Part shown: piece after piece, positions 51,735 through 61,856 of the stretch
Layout of the letters: each line of letters opens with the position of its first letter
Position numbering within the stretch: position 1 is the stretch's first letter
From: Streptomyces sp. NBC_01262
GTDB lineage: Bacteria; Actinomycetota; Actinomycetes; Streptomycetales; Streptomycetaceae
Length of the DNA stretch: 64,000 nt
Direction: 5' to 3'
Assembly: GCF_036226365.1 (NCBI RefSeq)
Contig: NZ_CP108462.1
Span: 2,708,501 to 2,772,500, forward strand
The notes under the pieces: generated by a model
What the model was told of the DNA's origin: nothing
The model's database searches: none
Seen by the model: the letters and a program-made list of their open reading frames with translations, nothing else
Made by a program: the position numbers and the translations under genes

Positions 51735-54700
51735 CTAGCCGGTCGGGGCTGCCGGGAAGAGCCGCAGGCGGTGGGCGAGGGCGGCTGCCTCGCCCCGGCC
51801 GGTGACGCCGAGTTTGGCGAGGATGTTGGAGACGTGGACGCTGGCGGTCTTGGGTGAGATGAACAGCTCTTCGGCTATGCGGCGGTTGGTGTAGCCGGCG
51901 GCGACCCGGGCCAGCACCTCTCGCTCGCGGCTGGTGAGGCCGAAGGGTTCGCCGGGCTCGGCGGGGGCGGGCTCCGCGGTGCCGCCGGCGGTGTCCTCCA
52001 GGATGACGCGGCCGCGTTCGGCGAGCTGGGCCGCCTCGGCGCGCAGCGGAAGGGCGCCGAGGCGGTCGGCGGTGGCGAGGGCCGCGCCCAGAAGGGGGGC
52101 CGCCGCGTCGCGGTCGCCGTCGGCGAGGTGGGCCTCGGCGAGGCGCACGCGGATCCGGGCGAGCTGGTAGGGGCGGTCGAGGGCGGCGAAGGCGGCTTCG
52201 GCGGCGGTCCAGCGGGCGAAGCCGGGGCGAAGCGCGGCGCGGTCGAGTTCGGCTTCCACGAGGAGCCGGTAGGCGGCCCAGACCGGGGCGAGGGCGGGCA
52301 GTCTGCTCGCGGCCTTGCGGATGGCTTCGATGACGGCCGGGCGGCCGGGGTCGGCGGCGGGCAGGCCGACCGCATCGGCCTCGATGACGGCGGCGGTGTG
52401 CAGCAGCGGCCAGGCGTAGCGGTGCATGCCCGGGGCGAAGCCCTCGCCGAGGGCCTGCTCGATCTCGGCCCGGGCGTCGAGGAACCGGCCGCGCCCGGCG
52501 GCGAGGGCGGCTGCCAGGTGACGCAGCGGGATCGCGTTCTGCGGCTGGTGGTCCTGGCAGCCCAACGCGTTGCGGGCGGCGGCCAGTTCGGCTGTCGCGG
52601 TGTCGAAGTCGCCGCGCAGCACGGCGAGCTGGCCGGCGGTTGTCGCCGCCCAGCCGAGGTAGAGGGCGTGCTTGGTGTCGGCCCGGCCACGGACGGCGAG
52701 CTGACCCGCCTCGTCCCACTGGCCCAGGGCGAGCAGCGACTCGGCCTGGTTGGCCAGGGCGAACGCCGCGGGGTCGCGCAGCCCGCCCCGTACCGCCGCC
52801 TCCGCGCCGGCCCGGGCCACTTCCACCGCCTCCGCGGAGCGGCCCACGCTTTCCAGGGCGGCGGCGAGGTTCGCGGACACGCTGACGAAGAGCTTGCCGT
52901 GGTCGGCGAAGGTCCGCGCCCGCTCCCGGGTGGCGGCCAGCTCGGCGAGGCCCTCCTCAGCCGATCCGGAGTCGGTCATCAGGATGCCCCAGGTCATCCG
53001 GGCGCACAGCTCGATGTCCTCGGCGCCGACCAGCAGGGCGACCTGGATGGCCTGTTCGGCGGTGCTGATGCTGTCCGGCCCCGGGTTGTAGTTCATGCCC
53101 CAGCCGGCCGCGATCTCCAGCACCTCGGCGTGCACGGCGGACGGCGGCAGTCCGCGCACCAGCTCCTGGGCCTTCGCGATCTCCTCCCAGCCGTCGCCGC
53201 GCGCCAGCGCCCGCTTGAGCTGGGAGCTGCGTATCCAGAACCACGCGGCGCGCAGCGGGTCCTGCCCGTCCTCCAGGAGGCGCAGTCCGCGCTTGGCGGT
53301 CTCGTACGCCGCCGCCTGGTCCCCGCTGTAGGTCGCGGCGGCGGTGGCCTCGCACAGCAGGTCGAGGTACTGCAGGGGCGTGGTCTCGGTGTCGCAGCCG
53401 CACCACGTCGGGTACACCTCGCCGTACTCGGCCAGGAACAGCCCCGCTCGGATCTCCTCCGGGACGCTGTCCCACAGCTCCAGCGCCCGTTCCAGCATGT
53501 GCCGTTGCTCGGCGTACGCATGCCGGCGCCGGGCCGCCACGGAGGCCCGCAGGACGGCGGGCAGAGCCTTGGCGGCGTCGTGGGCGTGGTACCAGTAGCT
53601 GGCCAGCCGGGCGGGGGACTCGTCGCTGCGGATGAGGGCGGGGGCCTTCTCCAGGGCTTCGGCGTAGCGGCGGTTGATGCGGCTGCGCTCGCCGGGCAGC
53701 AGGTCGTCGCCGACCGCCTCGCGGACCAGGGAGTGGCGGAAGCGGTAGCCGTCCCCGTCGTCGGTCGGGAGCAGGATGTTGGCGCCGACGGCGGCGCGCA
53801 GCGCCTCGATCAGCTCGTCCTCGCCGAGTCCGGCGACGGCCGCGAGCAGCGGATACTCCACCGTCGAGCCGCCCTCGGCGACGATCCGGGCGACCCGCTG
53901 GGCGTCCTCCGGCAGGGTCTCGACGCGTACCAGCAGCAGATCGCGCAGGCTGTCGCTCAGTCCGGTGCGGCAGCCCTGGGTGATGCTGCAGGCCAGTTCC
54001 TCGACGAAGAAGGGATTGCCGTCGGAGCGGGTGAAGACCGTGTCGACGAACGCCTGGGCCGGCTCGGCGGCGAGGATCCCGGCGACCTGCTCGTGCACCT
54101 CGGCCCGGTTGAAGCGGGGCAGCTCCATGCGCTCGACCGTGCGCATGCGGTCCAGCTCGGCGAGGAAGGGCCGCAGCGGGTGGCGGCGGTGGATGTCGTC
54201 GGAGCGGTAGGTCGCCAGGACGATCACCCGGCCCCGGGTCAGGGATCGGAAGAGGTAGGTGAGCAGCTCGCGCGTGGAGCGGTCGGCCCAGTGCAGGTCC
54301 TCAAGGGCGATGACGAGCGTGCGGTCCTCAGCCAGCCGTTCCAGGAGGCGGGTGGTGAGCTCGAAGAGCCGGGCACGGCCGTGCTCGTCGTGGGAATCCC
54401 GGTCGGCCGCGCCGGCCAGCTCGGGCAGCAGCCGGGCCAGTTCGCCCTCCTGGCCGGCCGCGGCGGCCCGCAGCTCGTCGCCGAACCGGCGGTGCAGGGC
54501 GCGCAGCGCCGTGGACACCGGGGCGAAGGGCAGTCCGTCCGCGCCGATCTCGACGCAGCCGCCGACCGCCGTGACGGCCCCGGACTCACGGGCCGCGCCG
54601 AGGAACCGCTCCAGCAGCCGGCTCTTGCCGACCCCTGCCTCACCGCCCATCAGCAACGCCTGCGGCTCGCCCGCGTGAGCGCGGGCGAGCGCGGAGGTGA

Positions 54701-54833
54701 GGCGGGTCAGCTCGCGGTCGCGGCCGACGAAGACGGGGCTGACGGACTGGGTCTGCACTCTCCCGAGCATGTCACGGGGGTCCGACAGTCCGGTACCGGA
54801 TTCCTCCGTAACGGCCGCCGCCATGACGGTCAT
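51735..54833 (-). CDS. Large ATP-binding LuxR (LAL/MalT-like) transcriptional regulator
   Basis: This 1032-residue regulator has an N-terminal AAA/NACHT-like ATPase (Walker A 'GGEAGVGKSRLL' at about 62-73, Walker B 'VIALEDLHWAD' near 175). A long helical TPR-like region (about 430-930) follows, and a C-terminal LuxR helix-turn-helix ('LTSREREVLARVAAGYTNRRIAEELFISPKTASVH' in parts, about 960-1020) ends the protein. Such LAL proteins are typical cluster or stress activators. The ATG overlaps the stop of a 62-residue upstream gene (ATGA), so translation is coupled to it. Neighbours suggest a link to the MMPL transporter, but this is only proximity. Confidence 0.92.
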   Translation of the reverse strand: MTVMAAAVTEESGTGLSDPRDMLGRVQTQSVSPVFVGRDRELTRLTSALARAHAGEPQALLMGGEAGVGKSRLLERFLGAARESGAVTAVGGCVEIGADGLPFAPVSTALRALHRRFGDELRAAAAGQEGELARLLPELAGAADRDSHDEHGRARLFELTTRLLERLAEDRTLVIALEDLHWADRSTRELLTYLFRSLTRGRVIVLATYRSDDIHRRHPLRPFLAELDRMRTVERMELPRFNRAEVHEQVAGILAAEPAQAFVDTVFTRSDGNPFFVEELACSITQGCRTGLSDSLRDLLLVRVETLPEDAQRVARIVAEGGSTVEYPLLAAVAGLGEDELIEALRAAVGANILLPTDDGDGYRFRHSLVREAVGDDLLPGERSRINRRYAEALEKAPALIRSDESPARLASYWYHAHDAAKALPAVLRASVAARRRHAYAEQRHMLERALELWDSVPEEIRAGLFLAEYGEVYPTWCGCDTETTPLQYLDLLCEATAAATYSGDQAAAYETAKRGLRLLEDGQDPLRAAWFWIRSSQLKRALARGDGWEEIAKAQELVRGLPPSAVHAEVLEIAAGWGMNYNPGPDSISTAEQAIQVALLVGAEDIELCARMTWGILMTDSGSAEEGLAELAATRERARTFADHGKLFVSVSANLAAALESVGRSAEAVEVARAGAEAAVRGGLRDPAAFALANQAESLLALGQWDEAGQLAVRGRADTKHALYLGWAATTAGQLAVLRGDFDTATAELAAARNALGCQDHQPQNAIPLRHLAAALAAGRGRFLDARAEIEQALGEGFAPGMHRYAWPLLHTAAVIEADAVGLPAADPGRPAVIEAIRKAASRLPALAPVWAAYRLLVEAELDRAALRPGFARWTAAEAAFAALDRPYQLARIRVRLAEAHLADGDRDAAAPLLGAALATADRLGALPLRAEAAQLAERGRVILEDTAGGTAEPAPAEPGEPFGLTSREREVLARVAAGYTNRRIAEELFISPKTASVHVSNILAKLGVTGRGEAAALAHRLRLFPAAPTG

Positions 54834-55018
54834 GCGGCGTTGTGGGGGCGCATCGCCCGCAGAGCCTGCCGTACGGTCCGCTGCTTGCGCTTGCTCACCC
54901 GCCTCTCGGAGCGCTGGAGCTCCCGGGCGGCCTTCGCGGCCACGTCCGCCATCCGCCACTGGTCGGCCTCGCGGCGGAGGTCGGCGGACCGCGTCTGCGA
55001 TATCTCGTACTCGAACAT
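54830..55018 (-). CDS. Small basic protein coupled to the LuxR regulator
   Basis: This 62-residue protein begins 'MFEYEISQTRSADLRREADQ' and ends in the basic 'SERRVSKRKQRTVRQALRAM' stretch. It is probably helical and has no family I recognise. AGGGAG lies 6 nt before the ATG. Its stop overlaps the start of the LuxR gene, so it sets that gene's translation. The ribosome-binding site forms part of an 11-bp inverted-repeat arm upstream (55027-55037), so its own translation could be gated by RNA folding. Confidence 0.82.
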   Translation of the reverse strand: MFEYEISQTRSADLRREADQWRMADVAAKAARELQRSERRVSKRKQRTVRQALRAMRPHNAA

Positions 55019-55026
55019 GTGCTGCT

Positions 55027-55078
55027 CCCTTGGGGACTCGTCTCGCTGGTGCGTTGAGACAAGACTCGTCCCCAAGGG
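55027..55078 (-). promoter_or_regulatory. Inverted repeat able to sequester the ribosome-binding site
   Basis: CCCTTGGGGAC (55027-55037) and GTCCCCAAGGG (55068-55078) are perfect 11-bp complements, 30 bp apart. In the minus-strand transcript the 3' arm contains the AAGGGAG ribosome-binding site of the 62-residue gene. The gap holds GTCTC/GAGAC, a nested inverted repeat, and GACGAGTC occurs twice in direct orientation. It could be an RNA switch or a DNA operator. Confidence 0.5.
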
Positions 55079-55152
55079 GGGTGCGCCACATCGGGCAACT
55101 GCCCGAACCACAAGGCCTCAAGGGCCTTAGGCGGTGCGTCAGGTGCCTTAGG

Positions 55153-55737
55153 TCAGCCCGTGCTGGACGTGGTCGTGGTGGCCGCGACCGTCGGGATGTC
55201 GGTGAAGACGTCGAACCAGATCAGGCCGGAGATGAGCAGGCCGATGACGCCGAGGGCCAGGCCGCCCCAGGCGAGAGCGCGCACCCAGGTCGCGGAGCCC
55301 TTCGCGGCGAGCAGGACCGCGACGGCGACCAGGATGGCCGCGATGGCGAAGAAGCCGTTGAACAGGGCGGTGGTGTGCCACGGCGTGCCGTAGAGCTGGG
55401 CGATCTGCTGGTTCGTGGTGGTGGCGGTGCCGGCGGCCTGGGCGATGATGTTCTGGCGCTCCGACATCAGGTCGGCTATCCAGGTGCCGGTCAGCGAGGA
55501 CAGGCCGAGGGCCGCGCCCACGACCGCGGCCGTGGCGGCCAGGACGCCGCCGGACGCCGGGGCGGCGGGCTCCCAGTCGTTCTCCAGGACTTCGTCCAGG
55601 TCGATCTCTTCCTCGTTGTCCTCGATGTCGTTCTCGATCTCGTTCTCGTTCGCGTCCTCGGCCTCGACCGCCTTGGCGTCGGATTCGGGGGTTTCGGTGG
55701 CGCTCTCGGGCGCCTCAGCGGCCTTGGTGGTCTCCAT
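55153..55737 (-). CDS. Acidic-tailed membrane protein downstream of MMPL
   Basis: This protein of about 194 residues has a very acidic first 60 residues ('AEDANENEIENDIEDNEEEI'), followed by three hydrophobic segments ('GGVLAATAAVVGAALGLSSL', 'FFAIAAILVAVAVLLAA', 'GGLALGVIGLLISGLIWF'). I know no function. Its ATG lies 23 bp inside the end of the MMPL transporter gene, so the two are co-translated and may form a complex. TACGGT ends 8 nt before the ATG, and no ribosome-binding site is evident. The TTG at 55746 in the same frame is less likely. Confidence 0.82.
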   Translation of the reverse strand: METTKAAEAPESATETPESDAKAVEAEDANENEIENDIEDNEEEIDLDEVLENDWEPAAPASGGVLAATAAVVGAALGLSSLTGTWIADLMSERQNIIAQAAGTATTTNQQIAQLYGTPWHTTALFNGFFAIAAILVAVAVLLAAKGSATWVRALAWGGLALGVIGLLISGLIWFDVFTDIPTVAATTTTSSTG

Positions 55738-57964
55738 AGCGGGCAACCGTAGGGGCCGATTCTGAGAACTTCATGAGAGAAACCCCGGAATCCGGAACCA
55801 CCTCCGCCGGGCCCTCGATGCTGACGCGCGGCAGCCACCGTTCCAGCCGGGCCGGGAGCCACCAGTTCCAGCCGCCCATCAGGTGCATCAGGGCCGGGAC
55901 CAGCAGCGTACGCAGCACGAAGGCGTCCAGGGCGACGGCGGCGGCGAGCCCGATGCCGAACATCGCGATGGTGCGGTCGCCGCTGAGCACGAAGGCCAGG
56001 AAGACCGAGATCATGATCACCGCCGCCGAGTTGATCACGCGGCTGGTCTCGGCGAGGCCGACCCGGACCGCGCGGCGGTTGTCGTGGGTCTCCTGCCACT
56101 CCTCGTACATCCGGCTGACCAGGAAGACCTGGTAGTCCATGGAGAGCCCGAAGAGCACCGAGACCATGATCACCGGCAGGAAGGGCTCGATCGGGCCCGC
56201 GCTGCCGAGGCCGAGCAGCTCGCTGCCCCAGCCCCACTGGAAGATCGCGACGACGATGCCGAAGGAGGAGGCGACGGCCGCGATGTTCATGACGGCGGCC
56301 TTGAGCGGGATGCCGATGCTGCGGAAGGCCAGGAGCAGCAGCAGGCAGCCCAGGGCCACGACCGAGCCGATGAACAGCGGCAGCTTGCCGATGACGACGG
56401 CGGCGAAGTCGCCGTAGCTCGCCGTCACCCCGCCGACGTGGACCTGGAGGGAGGTGCCCTCGGCCGCATCGGGGATGACGTCCTCGCGCAGGTGGCTCAC
56501 GAGGTCGTCGGTGGCCTGCGACTGCGGCGAGGTGGCCGGGACGACCGTGATCACCTGGACGTCGCTGCCGTGCTCGGCGGAGGTGACGCTGACCGCCTCG
56601 ACACCCCCGGTGTGCCTCAGGGTGGTGGTGAGCTGCTCCAGGGCGACCTTGTCGGCGGCGTTGCCGGTCTCGGCGACCAGTTGCAGCGGGCCGTTGAAGC
56701 CGGGCCCGAAGCCGTCGGAGAGCAGGTCGTACGCCTTGCGGGTGGTGGTCGTCGACGCGTTGTTGCCCTGGTCGGAGGAGCCGAGGTGCAGGGACAGCGT
56801 GGGCAGCGCCAGCACCAGCATCACGGCCGCCGCCACCGCGCCGAGCAGCCGCGGATGCCGCTCGACGAAGGCCGACCAGCGGGCGGCGAGCCCGGTGGGC
56901 AGGGTGGGCTGGGGGCCGTGCTCGGTGAGCCGGCGGCGTTCCCGGCGGCTCAGGGCCTTCATGCCGATCATGCCGAGCAGCGCCGGCAGCAGGGTGACGG
57001 ACGCCGCGACCGTCAGCATCACGGTCAGCGACGCGGCGATCGCGACGCCGTTGAGGAAGCTCAGCCGCAGGATCAGCATCCCCAGCAGCGCCACGCACAC
57101 CGTGCCGCCCGCGAAGACCACGGCCCGCCCGGTCGTACTGACCGCCTTCTCGGCCGCCTCGCGCACCGGCAGCCCCTGTTTCAGCCCGCGCCGGTGCCGG
57201 GTGACGATGAACAGCGCGTAGTCGATGCCCACGCCGAGGCCGATCAGCATGCCCAGCATCGGCGCGAAGTCGGCCACCGTCATCAGGTGGCCGAGCAGCA
57301 CGGTGGCCATGTACGCGGTCCCCACGCTGACCAGCGCCGTGATGATCGGCAGGAACATGGCGAACATCGACCCGAAGGCCAGCAGCAGCACCAGGGCCGC
57401 CACCGCGACCCCGACCAGCTCGCCGATGTGGGTGCTCGTGCTCTCGGTGAGCGCGATCGCGCTGCCGCCGAGCTCGACCTCGACGTTGTCGCTCGCCGCC
57501 TGCTTCGCCGTGTCCACGACCGCCTGGGCCTGGCTCTCGGTGAGGTTCTCGGCGGCGGCGTCGAAGGTCACGGTCGCGTAGGCGGTGTGGCCGTCCTGGC
57601 TGATCCGCGCACTGCCGTCGTAGCCGGAGCCTGAGCCGGAGTCGTACGGGCCGGCGACCGAGGCCACGCCGTCCAGGTGGGCGACCTTGTCCAGGGCCTC
57701 GGTGAGGCTCGCCTTGACGCTCGCGGTGCGGACGGTGCCCTTGGCGGTGTGCCAGACGATGGTGTCGGTGTCGCCGGACTGGCCGGGGAAGGCCTGGGCG
57801 AGGAGGGCGGTGGCCCTGGCGGACTCGGTGCCGGAGACCTCGTAGTCGTTGGAGTACGCGGAGCCGGTGACGGCGGCCGCGGTGGTCAGGCCGACGAGGG
57901 CGGCGAGCCAGAGGCCGAGGACGGCGAACCGGCGGTTGAGGCACCACCGTGCAAGTGCGGCCAT
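55715..57964 (-). CDS. MMPL family RND transporter
   Basis: This 749-residue protein has about 12 transmembrane segments in two MMPL halves, each with a large extracytoplasmic loop (about 40-170 and 400-520). The proton-relay Asp-Tyr pairs sit in 'GLGVGIDYALFIVTRHRRG' and 'FGLSMDYQVFLVSRMYEEW', as in MmpL3-type lipid exporters. The N-terminus 'MAALARWCLNRRFAVLGLWL' follows GGGGAG at 9 nt. Substrates in Streptomyces are mostly unknown and may be lipids or small hydrophobic metabolites. It overlaps its downstream membrane partner. Direct repeats lie in its promoter region. Confidence 0.93.
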   Translation of the reverse strand: MAALARWCLNRRFAVLGLWLAALVGLTTAAAVTGSAYSNDYEVSGTESARATALLAQAFPGQSGDTDTIVWHTAKGTVRTASVKASLTEALDKVAHLDGVASVAGPYDSGSGSGYDGSARISQDGHTAYATVTFDAAAENLTESQAQAVVDTAKQAASDNVEVELGGSAIALTESTSTHIGELVGVAVAALVLLLAFGSMFAMFLPIITALVSVGTAYMATVLLGHLMTVADFAPMLGMLIGLGVGIDYALFIVTRHRRGLKQGLPVREAAEKAVSTTGRAVVFAGGTVCVALLGMLILRLSFLNGVAIAASLTVMLTVAASVTLLPALLGMIGMKALSRRERRRLTEHGPQPTLPTGLAARWSAFVERHPRLLGAVAAAVMLVLALPTLSLHLGSSDQGNNASTTTTRKAYDLLSDGFGPGFNGPLQLVAETGNAADKVALEQLTTTLRHTGGVEAVSVTSAEHGSDVQVITVVPATSPQSQATDDLVSHLREDVIPDAAEGTSLQVHVGGVTASYGDFAAVVIGKLPLFIGSVVALGCLLLLLAFRSIGIPLKAAVMNIAAVASSFGIVVAIFQWGWGSELLGLGSAGPIEPFLPVIMVSVLFGLSMDYQVFLVSRMYEEWQETHDNRRAVRVGLAETSRVINSAAVIMISVFLAFVLSGDRTIAMFGIGLAAAVALDAFVLRTLLVPALMHLMGGWNWWLPARLERWLPRVSIEGPAEVVPDSGVSLMKFSESAPTVARYGDHQGR

Positions 57965-57988
57965 ACCCGTGCTCTCCCCTGGATTTGT

Positions 57989-58060
57989 GGATCTTTCAGG
58001 GGAAGAGCCCTCAAAGAACGTCTTACGAACAGCCACCACTCTTTCAGGCGAAAAAGATCC
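57989..58060 (-). repeat. Repeat-rich promoter region of the MMPL gene
   Basis: GGATCTTTCAGG (57989-58000) and CTTTCAGGCG (58041-58050) share CTTTCAGG as direct repeats 48 bp apart. GGATCTTT (57989-57996) and AAAGATCC (58053-58060) form a perfect 8-bp inverted repeat around them. The region is A+T-richer than its surroundings and probably holds the promoter and operators of the MMPL operon. Confidence 0.45.
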
Positions 58061-58127
58061 TTAGGACCGTTCGTGGGGATGGTCACAGAATGCTAACGGG
58101 ATTCTCAGAATGCGCACATATGCCACA

Positions 58128-58158
58128 GGGCGGCCCTCCCATGACAGGAGGACCGCCC
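58128..58158 (-). terminator. Terminator after gatB
   Basis: GGGCGGCCCTCC (58128-58139) and GGAGGACCGCCC (58147-58158) form a 12-bp stem that is fully paired on the minus strand with one T-G pair, 32 nt beyond the gatB stop. Confidence 0.8.
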
Positions 58159-58190
58159 TCGACTTCGCATACGTACAGGTCAGCTGCTGA

Positions 58191-59705
58191 TCAGCCCTGG
58201 ACGCCCAGCTTCTCCAGCACCAGCTCGCGCACGCGCTTCGCGTCGGCCTGGCCGCGGGTGAGCTTCATGACCGCGCCGATCAACGCGCCCGCCGCCGCGA
58301 GGTTGCCGCCGCGGATCTTGTCGGCGATGGCCGCGTTGGCCGCGATGGCCTCGTCCACGGCCGCGCCCAGCGCGCCCTCGTCCGAGACGACCTTCAGGCC
58401 GCGCTTCTCGACGACGGCGTCCGGGTCGCCCTCGCCCGCGAGCACGCCCTCGATGACCTGGCGGGCCAGCTTGTCGTTCAGGTCACCGGCCGCGACCAGC
58501 GCCGAGACCCGGGCGACCTGCGCCGTGGTGATCGGCAACTCGGCCAGCTCCACGCCGTCCTCGTTGGAGCGGCGGGCCAGCTCGCCCATCCACCACTTGC
58601 GGGCCGAGGCGGAATCCGCGCCCGCCTCGGTGGTGGCGACGATCAGGTCGATCGCACCGGCGTTGAGGACGGACTGCATCTCGTGGTCGGAGATGCCCCA
58701 GTCCTCCTGGAGCCGCTTGCGGCGCAGCCGCGGCAGCTCCGGCAGCCCGGCGCGCAGCTCCTCGACCCAGTCACGGGCGGGCGCGATCGGCACGAGGTCG
58801 GGCTCGGGGAAGTACCGGTAGTCCTCGGCCTCTTCCTTGATGCGGCCGGCGGTGGTGGAGCCGTCCTCCTCGTGGAAGTGCCGGGTCTCCTGGACGATCG
58901 TGCCGCCGGCGTTGAGGACCGCGGCGTGCCGCTGGATCTCGTAGCGGGCGGCGCGCTCCACGCTGCGCAGCGAGTTGACGTTCTTGGTCTCGCTGCGCGT
59001 GCCGAACTTCTCCCGGCCGTGCGGGCGCAGGGACAGGTTGACGTCGCAGCGCATCTGGCCCATCTCCATGCGGGCCTCGGAGACGCCGAGGGCCTTGATG
59101 AGCTCGCGCAGCTCGGCGACGTACGCCTTCGCGACCTCGGGAGCACGCGCTCCGGCGCCCTCGATCGGCTTGGTGACGATCTCGATGAGCGGGATGCCGG
59201 CCCGGTTGTAGTCCAGCAGGGAGTGCGAGGCGCCGTGGATACGGCCCGTCGCGCCGCCCACGTGGGTGGACTTGCCGGTGTCCTCCTCCATGTGGGCGCG
59301 CTCGATCTGCACCCGGAAGATCTCGCCGTCCTCCAGGGCGACGTCCAGATAGCCGTTGAAGGCGATCGGCTCGTCGTACTGCGAGGTCTGGAAGTTCTTC
59401 GGCATGTCCGGGTAGAAGTAGTTCTTCCGGGCGAAGCGGCACCACTCGGCAATCTCGCAGTTGAGCGCGAGACCGATCTTGATTGCCGACTCCACGCCGA
59501 TCGCGTTGACCACCGGCAGCGCGCCGGGCAGGCCCAGGCAGACCGGGCAGACCTGGCTGTTGGGCTCGGCGCCGAGCGTGGTGGAACAGCCGCAGAACAT
59601 CTTGGTGTCGGTGCCGAGTTCGACGTGGACCTCAAGGCCCATCACCGGGTCGTACGCCGTCAGGGCGTCCTCGTAGGACACCAGGTCGTCAGTCGTCACA
59701 GTCAT
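58191..59705 (-). CDS. gatB: Aspartyl/glutamyl-tRNA amidotransferase subunit B
   Basis: This 504-residue GatB subunit activates Glu-tRNA(Gln) or Asp-tRNA(Asn) by phosphorylation for amidation. It has '[20 protein letters not shown]', the zinc-type 'CGCSTT...[15 protein letters not shown]', '[19 protein letters not shown]', '[13 protein letters not shown]', '[16 protein letters not shown]' and a C-terminal GatB/YqeY tRNA-binding domain ('[21 protein letters not shown]' split). It is the last gene of the gatC-gatA-orf-gatB operon and is followed by a terminator. The ribosome-binding site is weak. Confidence 0.96.
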   Translation of the reverse strand: MTVTTDDLVSYEDALTAYDPVMGLEVHVELGTDTKMFCGCSTTLGAEPNSQVCPVCLGLPGALPVVNAIGVESAIKIGLALNCEIAEWCRFARKNYFYPDMPKNFQTSQYDEPIAFNGYLDVALEDGEIFRVQIERAHMEEDTGKSTHVGGATGRIHGASHSLLDYNRAGIPLIEIVTKPIEGAGARAPEVAKAYVAELRELIKALGVSEARMEMGQMRCDVNLSLRPHGREKFGTRSETKNVNSLRSVERAARYEIQRHAAVLNAGGTIVQETRHFHEEDGSTTAGRIKEEAEDYRYFPEPDLVPIAPARDWVEELRAGLPELPRLRRKRLQEDWGISDHEMQSVLNAGAIDLIVATTEAGADSASARKWWMGELARRSNEDGVELAELPITTAQVARVSALVAAGDLNDKLARQVIEGVLAGEGDPDAVVEKRGLKVVSDEGALGAAVDEAIAANAAIADKIRGGNLAAAGALIGAVMKLTRGQADAKRVRELVLEKLGVQG

Positions 59706-59710
59706 CCCTA

Positions 59711-59946
59711 TCAACCGCCCAGCACATCGTCGTCGCCCAGCCGGCGCAGCTCGCGCACCAGCAGGGCGACGCCGGTCGCGATCGCCGCGGCGCTGATCAC
59801 CGCGTCCAGCAGCAGCAGCTTGTCGCTCTCGGCCCGGCCGCGCTTGACCTGCTTGGCGACGCCGACGGCGCCGAACAGGGACGTGGCGATGGAGAGATAC
59901 GTGCCGGGCTTGGACTTCTTGAAGCCCTTGGCCTTGTCGAGCTTGC

Positions 59947-59950
<4 letters not shown>
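59711..59950 (-). CDS. Small membrane-associated protein between gatA and gatB
   Basis: This 79-residue protein has a Lys-rich N-terminus ('[20 protein letters not shown]'), a hydrophobic stretch '[14 protein letters not shown]', a basic segment 'KQVKRGR' and a second hydrophobic segment '[20 protein letters not shown]'. I recognise no function. The ATG overlaps the gatA stop (ATGA) and the gene ends 5 bp before gatB, so it is translated as part of the gat operon. From memory, the same small gene occupies this position in other streptomycetes. Confidence 0.85.
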
Positions 59951-61440
<1,490 letters not shown>

Positions 61441-61444
61441 GGCT

Positions 61445-61741
61445 CTAGTCCTCCCCCAGGATCTGCGGCACCTTGAAGCGCTGCTGCTCCTGCGCGGGCG
61501 CGCCGGACAGCGCCTCCGCCGCGGTCAGGCCGGGCCTGACCACGTCAGGGCGCATGACATTGGTCAGCGGCAGCGGGTGTGAGGTCGGCGGTACGTCCTC
61601 GCCGGCCACCTCGGAGACGCGGGCTACCGCGCCGATGATCTCGTCCAGCTGCGAGGCGAAGTGGTCGAGCTCTTCGTCCTTCAGCTCAAGACGCGACAGC
61701 CGGCCGAGGTGGGCGACCTCCTCGCGCGTGATGCCAGGCAT
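61445..61741 (-). CDS. gatC: Aspartyl/glutamyl-tRNA amidotransferase subunit C
   Basis: This 98-residue GatC is the small subunit that wraps around and stabilises GatA/GatB. It has the typical '[20 protein letters not shown]' start and the '[19 protein letters not shown]' to '[11 protein letters not shown]' ending. ATG 61741 has GAGG 8 nt upstream, whereas the frame upstream of it lacks coding character. It is the first gene of the gat operon. Confidence 0.96.
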   Translation of the reverse strand: MPGITREEVAHLGRLSRLELKDEELDHFASQLDEIIGAVARVSEVAGEDVPPTSHPLPLTNVMRPDVVRPGLTAAEALSGAPAQEQQRFKVPQILGED

Positions 61742-61856
61742 GCAGCGATCCTCTGGGGGTTGGCAATGGTGTTTTCGGGCCAATCCTAGAGGGGCGGGAC
61801 CCTGCGGGGCTAAACGGTTTGGGCACCGGCACTTCGTCCACGGGCACCGGCGCCCC

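Noticed and set aside
55883-57634. Plus-strand open frame of 583 codons opposite the MMPL gene
   Set aside because: The composition (Arg, Gly, His, Gln) is that of an antisense shadow, with no recognisable domain.
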